Below the pieces are notes generated by a model. It worked only from the letters and a program-made list of their open reading frames with translations, was not told the origin of the DNA and made no database searches. Shown here in pieces: positions 5,325 to 9,353 of a DNA stretch of 9,353 nucleotides (the stretch's first letter is position 1; the number at the start of each line of letters is the position of its first letter). A program made the position numbers and the translations under genes. Origin of the DNA: an uncultured Paenibacillaceae bacterium (GTDB lineage Bacteria > Bacillota > Bacilli > Paenibacillales > DA-C8); the NCBI GenBank assembly GCA_937957685.1, contig CALGAO010000042.1, positions 1 to 9,353 on the forward strand. The letters run 5' to 3'.

Positions 5325-6623
5325 ATGAACCCGCAAGCACAGAGACTGAACGATACCTTGCAGAGGGAAGCGCCTCGCGTCTATGAGATGCTGTCCGGGC
5401 TGGGCAAGCAGATCTATTTCCCGAAGGAGGGCATTCTGAACCAATCCGCGGAGGCAGGCAAGAAAGCAACCCGATACAACGCCACGATCGGCATCGCCAC
5501 CGAGCATGGCAAACCGATGCACCTCAAGGTCATCCAGGACACGCTGTCCGCCTATCAGCCGAAGGACCTGTACACTTATGCGCCGCCGGCGGGCAAGCCT
5601 GAGCTGCGCGAGGCCTGGAAGCAGAAAATGCTGCAGGAGAGCCCGCTGCTCAAGAGCAAGCCGATCAGCACGCCGATCGTCACCAACGCGCTGACGCACG
5701 GACTCAGCATCGTCGCTGACCTGTTCGCCGATGCAGGCGATGCGGTGATCTATCCGGACAAGAACTGGGAGAACTATGAGCTGACCTTCGGCATCCGCCG
5801 CGGGGCAGAGCTGGTCCATTTCCCGCTTTACAATAAGGAAGGATTGTTCAACTCGGAGGGACTGAAGGAGGCGATCCTGGCGCAGAAGGACAAGGGCAAG
5901 GCGATCGTCGTCCTGAACTTCCCGAACAATCCGACCGGCTATACGCCAGGCAGACAGGAAGGCGAAGCGATCGTCGCCGCGGTGCGCGCCGGCGCGGAAG
6001 CCGGGATCAGGATCGTCGCGGTGACCGACGACGCCTACTTCGGCCTGTTCTTCGAGGATTCGCTGCATGAGTCGCTGTTCGCGCAGCTCGGTTGCCTGCA
6101 CGAGAACGTGCTTGCGGTCAAGGTGGACGGAGCGACGAAGGAAGAGTACGTCTGGGGCTTCCGCGTCGGCTTCATCACCTATTCCTATGACAGCCAGGCC
6201 GCGCTGGACGCGCTGGAGCAGAAGACGCTCGGCATCATCCGCGCGACGATCTCCAGCGGTCCGCATCCGTCGCAGACCTTCGTGCTGCACGCGCTTCAGT
6301 CGCCTGAGTTCGCGGCGCAGAAGGCGGAGAAATACGCGATCATGAAGAGCCGCGCGAACAAGGTGAAGGAGCTGCTCGACAGCGGCCGATTCGACGATGC
6401 CTGGGAGTACTATCCGTTTAACTCCGGCTACTTCATGTGCCTCAAGCTGAAGACCGTGCCGGCGGAGACGCTGCGCGTCCATCTGCTCGACAAGTACGGC
6501 ATCGGCACGATCGCGCTGGGCGACACAGATCTGCGCGTCGCCTTCTCCTGCATCGAGGAAGCGAATCTCGAGGATCTGTTCAACACGATCCATGCGGGCG
6601 TGAAGGATCTGGAGAACCGGTAA
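5325..6623 (+). CDS. PLP-dependent aminotransferase, class I/II fold
   Basis: A fold-type I aminotransferase of 432 residues, cytoplasmic, exchanging an amino group between an amino acid and a 2-oxo acid through PLP; the substrate cannot be told from sequence. Motifs: YAPPAGKPELREAW (85-98), TNALTHGLSIVADL (120-133, phosphate-loop region), NFPNNPTGY (198-206), TDDAYFG (234-240, Asp235 or 236 pairing with the PLP ring nitrogen), DGATK (268-272) with Lys272 as the Schiff-base lysine, and TDLRVAFS (401-408) with Arg404 as the likely substrate-carboxylate arginine. All expected residues are present. It opens with MNPQAQRLNDTLQ. I chose ATG at 5325, nine bases after GGAAGGA; an adjoining TTG at 5322 is the alternative and adds one residue. 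It has its own promoter and a hairpin after it, so it is probably monocistronic. Confidence 0.92.
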   Translation: MNPQAQRLNDTLQREAPRVYEMLSGLGKQIYFPKEGILNQSAEAGKKATRYNATIGIATEHGKPMHLKVIQDTLSAYQPKDLYTYAPPAGKPELREAWKQKMLQESPLLKSKPISTPIVTNALTHGLSIVADLFADAGDAVIYPDKNWENYELTFGIRRGAELVHFPLYNKEGLFNSEGLKEAILAQKDKGKAIVVLNFPNNPTGYTPGRQEGEAIVAAVRAGAEAGIRIVAVTDDAYFGLFFEDSLHESLFAQLGCLHENVLAVKVDGATKEEYVWGFRVGFITYSYDSQAALDALEQKTLGIIRATISSGPHPSQTFVLHALQSPEFAAQKAEKYAIMKSRANKVKELLDSGRFDDAWEYYPFNSGYFMCLKLKTVPAETLRVHLLDKYGIGTIALGDTDLRVAFSCIEEANLEDLFNTIHAGVKDLENR

Positions 6624-6691
6624 GCCGAATCGCGATCTCCCGATCTGACCGCAGACAACGGCAATCCAGGCTTCCGCCTGATCATAAACCA

Positions 6692-6735
6692 AGGCTGTCC
6701 TTCAGTCTGAAGCGACTTGACGGACAGCCTCTTTT
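6692..6735 (+). terminator. Intrinsic terminator after the aminotransferase
   Basis: AGGCTGTCC (6692-6700) pairs perfectly with GGACAGCCT (6722-6730), a 9-bp stem, followed on the plus strand by CTTTTAT. The 21-nt loop contains a small TTCA/TGAA stem. It lies about 70 bp after the stop codon. Confidence 0.65.
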
Positions 6736-6782
6736 ATGTCCTTGATGCGTTCCAGACGCATCCCCGTGCGCCAACAACAATC

Positions 6783-6818
6783 GGCTGGCCCCGGTCCGCC
6801 AGGACTCGGGGGCCAACC
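6783..6818 (-). terminator. Hairpin after the solute-binding lipoprotein gene, probable terminator
   Basis: GGCTGGCCCC (6783-6792) and GGGGCCAACC (6809-6818) form a 10-bp stem. In minus-strand RNA the one mismatch becomes a G-U wobble, whereas in plus-strand RNA it is a C-A mismatch, so the structure fits the minus-strand gene better. A GTCC/GGAC stem extends it inside. The minus-strand tail (ATTGTTGTTGG) is only moderately T-rich. Confidence 0.5.
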
Positions 6819-6839
6819 TTTCTGATTATCCTGTTCATA

Positions 6840-8357
6840 TTACTTCTTGCCGTTCGCCTTCGCCCATTCGTCGAGCTGTCTTTGCTTCTCTTCGATGATC
6901 CGGTCGATGCCGGCCGCCTTCAGCTCATTGATGAAGTTGTCGAGCATCTCGATCTCAAGCGTACCCGATTCCAGACCGACCAAATACTGATTCTGCACGT
7001 TGGTCACCGCAGCGACCTCGGACTTGACCGGAGTCTGGTCGAAGCTGAAGCCAAGGGCAGGCGACACCTTGCCGGACTCGTTAAACTTCTTCGTCTGCTC
7101 CCAGATATCGGCATCCCAGCCTTCCCAGACAAGGGTCAGGAAGTTGTTGCCGATCTCCCACTGGTTGAATTGATAGCCGGTTTCCGTTACGCCTTCAGGC
7201 TTCCCGATGAACCCGTTGTCCTTCTTCACATAATGCTTGCCTTCGACCCCGTTGGCGAGCAGATTCATCACGTCCGGATCGGTATACAGCAGGTTCAGGA
7301 ACTTCATCGCGGCCACCGGATCCGTGGAATTGCGCGCGATCGAGATCATGAAGGAGCTGGCGCTGTTGGACTGGATGACAGCCGGCGACAGGGAGACGCT
7401 GACCATCTCGTAGCCGGTCAGTTGACTTTCCTGGATCGCATATCCCGGCTTCAGGTTATTGAAGTATCCGAAAGCTTTGCCAGCTTTCACCACGTTGGCG
7501 CTGGCCTCTTGCGTTGTCGCCGCATCAGCGCTGTGATATCCGGCATCATACCATTGTTTGACCAGTTCAAGCTTCTCGCGATAGAGATCCAGCTCGTACA
7601 GGTTCACCACCTTCTTGTCCTGATCGTCGATCAGGATGACCCCGAGGCTGTCTCCCAGCGGATCGATCTCAGGCGAATACATGGCTCGCGTCGGTTGGTA
7701 CGTTTGCGTGGTTGGCACGAGCGGCACGATGCCCGGCTCATTTTCCTTGATCACCTTGAAGACTCCGGTCAGGTCTGCCCAGGTCTTCACCTTCGACAGA
7801 TCGATGTTGTATTTGTCGACCAGGTCTTTGCGCATGACCATGCCATAATCTGCCGCGAAGTCCCTGACGCTCGGGATGCCGTAGATCTTGCCATTGATCC
7901 TCGTGCCGTTATAGATTGCTTCCGGCATCGTGTTCTTGATCTCCGGACCGTATTGCTCCAGAAGCTCGTCCAGCTCCAGCAGCTGGCCTCTGGACACCTG
8001 GCTGTTGTAGTTGAAGAAGGAAGAGGTCAGGATGATGTCGATCTTCTCGTTGCCCGCCAGCAGCAGGTTGGTTTGCTGCGTCCAGGCAGCGCCGTCGATC
8101 GGCATCAGGTCGACGACGACGTTGATCTTTTCTCTGGCGATCTTGTTGATCTCATCTTCTACGGTCTGAATATCCGATACATCGGTAAAGGCCAGATAAG
8201 CCATGACGATCTCCACAGGCTTCCCGCCGTCGGAGGAAGAGCCGCCACCGCCGCTGCCCGACTGGCTCCCTCCCCCGCCGCCAGAGCCGCTGCAAGCCGT
8301 GATCAGCAGGATGATCGCCATCAGAAGTGACCCTAAAGCAAGCTTGTTCTTCTTCAT
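6840..8357 (-). CDS. Carbohydrate ABC transporter solute-binding lipoprotein (DUF3502 / LipO type)
   Basis: A 505-residue extracellular binding lipoprotein delivering a sugar or oligosaccharide to the adjoining permease. The signal peptide MKKNKLALGSLLMAIILLIT ends in a lipobox I19-T20-A21-C22, so Cys22 should be lipidated on the outer face of the membrane. A Gly/Ser-rich linker (23-45) follows, then a family 1 solute-binding fold. The C-terminal segment (about 440-505, with TNVQNQY and EKQRQLDEW) is typical of the DUF3502 domain of LipO/YtcQ-type proteins in Paenibacillus and Bacillus. I chose ATG at 8357, with GGGGAG eight bases upstream; a GTG at 8363 is in frame but only two bases from that site. 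It is last in its operon, after the permease, with a terminator-like hairpin downstream. Substrate unknown; related systems often take up plant polysaccharide fragments. Confidence 0.93.
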   Translation of the reverse strand: MKKNKLALGSLLMAIILLITACSGSGGGGGSQSGSGGGGSSSDGGKPVEIVMAYLAFTDVSDIQTVEDEINKIAREKINVVVDLMPIDGAAWTQQTNLLLAGNEKIDIILTSSFFNYNSQVSRGQLLELDELLEQYGPEIKNTMPEAIYNGTRINGKIYGIPSVRDFAADYGMVMRKDLVDKYNIDLSKVKTWADLTGVFKVIKENEPGIVPLVPTTQTYQPTRAMYSPEIDPLGDSLGVILIDDQDKKVVNLYELDLYREKLELVKQWYDAGYHSADAATTQEASANVVKAGKAFGYFNNLKPGYAIQESQLTGYEMVSVSLSPAVIQSNSASSFMISIARNSTDPVAAMKFLNLLYTDPDVMNLLANGVEGKHYVKKDNGFIGKPEGVTETGYQFNQWEIGNNFLTLVWEGWDADIWEQTKKFNESGKVSPALGFSFDQTPVKSEVAAVTNVQNQYLVGLESGTLEIEMLDNFINELKAAGIDRIIEEKQRQLDEWAKANGKK

Positions 8358-8398
8358 GTGCACAACTCCCCTTCAAGTGTTGTTGGTTGATATGCCAA

Positions 8399-8416
8399 TC
8401 GAAGCATGAGCTTCGA
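8399..8416 (-). repeat. Intercistronic stem-loop between permease and binding protein genes
   Basis: TCGAAGC (8399-8405) and GCTTCGA (8410-8416) form a perfect 7-bp stem with a 4-nt loop in the 66-bp gap between the permease stop and the lipoprotein start. No T-run follows on the minus strand, so it is unlikely to terminate transcription. A role in mRNA processing or protection, raising binding protein output over permease, is a reasonable inference. Confidence 0.5.
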
Positions 8417-8423
8417 ACAAGGC

Positions 8424-9305
8424 CTAGCCTTTCACCGCACCGATGGTAAGACCCTTGACGAAGAACTTCTGGAAGAACGGATAGATGAGGAGGATCGGCA
8501 CGATCCCGATCACGGCCATCGCCATGCGAACCGCATTCGTAGGAAGCGATGTGGCGCCTTCGGCTCTTCCCCCCAGATTCGTCTGCTGCAGGAACTGGAT
8601 ATTCTGCAGCATCCGGTTGAGCAGGTTCTGCAGGCTGTACAGCTTGCTGTCGGTGATGTAGATGAGCCCGTTGAACCAGTCGTTCCAGTAGGCGATGCCG
8701 AGCATCAGGCCGATCGTCGCCAGGATCGGCAGCGACAGCGGCATCACGATGCGGAAGAAGATCTTGAACTCCGCCGCCCCGTCGATGTAGGCGGATTCGA
8801 TAACCTCTTTCGGTATGGAGTTTCTGAAGAACGTCCGGATGAGCAGGATGAAGAAGCCGTTCGTCAGAAGGCCCGGAACGATCAGCGCCCACAGCGTGTT
8901 CTTGATATGGAACACTTCGGTATAGATCAGATAGGTCGGCACCAGCCCGCCGTTAAACAGCATCGTGAAGAAGACGATGAAGCTGAGCGTATTCTTGAGC
9001 GGCATATCCGTGCGCGACAGCGGGTAGGCCAGCAGCGCGGAGATGAACAGCCCGACCGTTGTGCCCACAGCGGTGATCAGCACGGTGATGCCGTAGGAGC
9101 GGCCGATCGCATCGACATTTCTCCACAGGTATCTGTAAGCTTCCAGGCTCCATTCGCTCGGAAACAACGAATAGCCTTTCGTCAGGATGGACTGCTCGCT
9201 CGAGAAAGACGCGATGAACAGCAGCAGGAACGGAAAGATGCAAGCGGCTGACGCCAGGATGAAGAACAGGTTCACAAGCGTCTGATTCATATCATTGGAT
9301 CTCAT
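8424..9305 (-). CDS. Carbohydrate ABC transporter permease (MalG/LplC-like, CUT1)
   Basis: A 293-residue integral membrane permease of a binding-protein-dependent sugar importer. About six hydrophobic segments are visible, near residues 10-32, 72-95, 106-128, 136-157, 190-206 and 260-278. The cytoplasmic EAA loop that docks the ATPase reads ESAYIDGAAEFKIFFRIVMP (170-189), with the conserved Gly176. The PSEWSLEAYRYLW stretch (49-61) after the first segment and the C-terminal FVKGLTIGAVKG ending are typical of the LplC/YtcP group. The ATG at 9305 has AGAGGTGA seven bases upstream. A second ATG five codons in has no ribosome binding site. It sits between a probable LplB-type permease and the binding lipoprotein, giving the usual permease-permease-lipoprotein order. 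No ATPase gene is seen; a shared MsmX-type ATPase is likely. Confidence 0.95.
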   Translation of the reverse strand: MRSNDMNQTLVNLFFILASAACIFPFLLLFIASFSSEQSILTKGYSLFPSEWSLEAYRYLWRNVDAIGRSYGITVLITAVGTTVGLFISALLAYPLSRTDMPLKNTLSFIVFFTMLFNGGLVPTYLIYTEVFHIKNTLWALIVPGLLTNGFFILLIRTFFRNSIPKEVIESAYIDGAAEFKIFFRIVMPLSLPILATIGLMLGIAYWNDWFNGLIYITDSKLYSLQNLLNRMLQNIQFLQQTNLGGRAEGATSLPTNAVRMAMAVIGIVPILLIYPFFQKFFVKGLTIGAVKG

Positions 9306-9333
9306 GCGAAGTTCACCTCTCTCATGCTGGATG

Positions 9334-9351
9334 CTAGAACAATGCCTGGTC
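9334..9351 (-). CDS. Probable C-terminal end of an upstream LplB-type permease (partial)
   Basis: In one minus-strand frame the window edge reads DQALF followed by TAG (9336-9334), 28 nt before the next permease start. LplB/YteP-type permeases often end in a short sequence of this kind, and the first permease is expected here in this operon type. Only five codons are visible, so the call rests on context. The other two frames give a TGA overlapping the next ATG and an unbroken read-through. Confidence 0.4.
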   Translation of the reverse strand, partial: DQALF

Positions 9352-9353
9352 CT

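Noticed and set aside
5256..6692. Long open frame on the minus strand (478 codons) opposite the aminotransferase
   Set aside because: Fully antisense to a gene with complete active-site motifs. The product is Arg/Leu/Val-rich without domains, and the frame runs across the promoter of the real gene.
6717..8330. Long open frame on the plus strand (537 codons) opposite the lipoprotein gene
   Set aside because: Antisense to a clearly real lipoprotein with signal peptide and DUF3502 end. The translated sequence has no recognisable motif and its His/Asp/Arg-rich make-up is what reverse-strand reading of GC-rich genes gives.
8406..9251. Open frame on the plus strand opposite the permease gene
   Set aside because: The product is very rich in Arg, Asp, Gln and His with no motif, and it mirrors a clear membrane permease.

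Overview
The window looks like chromosomal DNA from a GC-rich, endospore-forming Firmicute of the Paenibacillaceae (Paenibacillus or a close relative). The reasons are strong AGGAGG/GAGGTGA-type ribosome binding sites, frequent TTG starts, a spore-coat-associated YheC/YheD ATP-grasp protein, a CotSA-like glycosyltransferase, and a sugar ABC transporter with a DUF3502-type lipoprotein. No sequence search was possible; family calls come from motifs read by eye.

Left part (1-4282): a probable spore-surface glycosylation cluster. On the minus strand, reading right to left, are a family 4 glycosyltransferase (CotSA-like), a 286-bp gap, a short family 2 glycosyltransferase, and a second, paralogous family 2 glycosyltransferase that runs off the left edge. 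The last two are coupled by a TTGA stop/start overlap. The second paralogue starts at TTG and carries an 88-residue, extremely Arg-rich N-terminal extension. Divergent from the family 4 enzyme, on the plus strand, is a YheC/YheD-family ATP-grasp protein. A small open frame (55 codons) sits in the divergent gap and stops within the ribosome binding site of the family 4 gene.

Middle (4283-6730): on the plus strand, a phosphatidylserine decarboxylase (psd) with an 80-bp leader containing nested inverted repeats, then a fold-type I PLP aminotransferase. The aminotransferase has its own sigma-A-like promoter flanked by an 11-bp inverted repeat, and a terminator-like hairpin follows it.

Right part (6783-9353): on the minus strand, a carbohydrate uptake operon: the last few codons of a probable upstream permease, a MalG/LplC-type permease, an intercistronic hairpin, and a DUF3502-type solute-binding lipoprotein followed by a terminator-like hairpin. 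No ATPase gene is visible, which is usual for this transporter class in Bacillales, where a shared MsmX-like ATPase commonly serves several systems.

The genes probably serve three separate jobs: spore coat decoration, phosphatidylethanolamine synthesis and amino-acid metabolism, and sugar import. I see no tRNA, rRNA, CRISPR array, transposase or phage gene.
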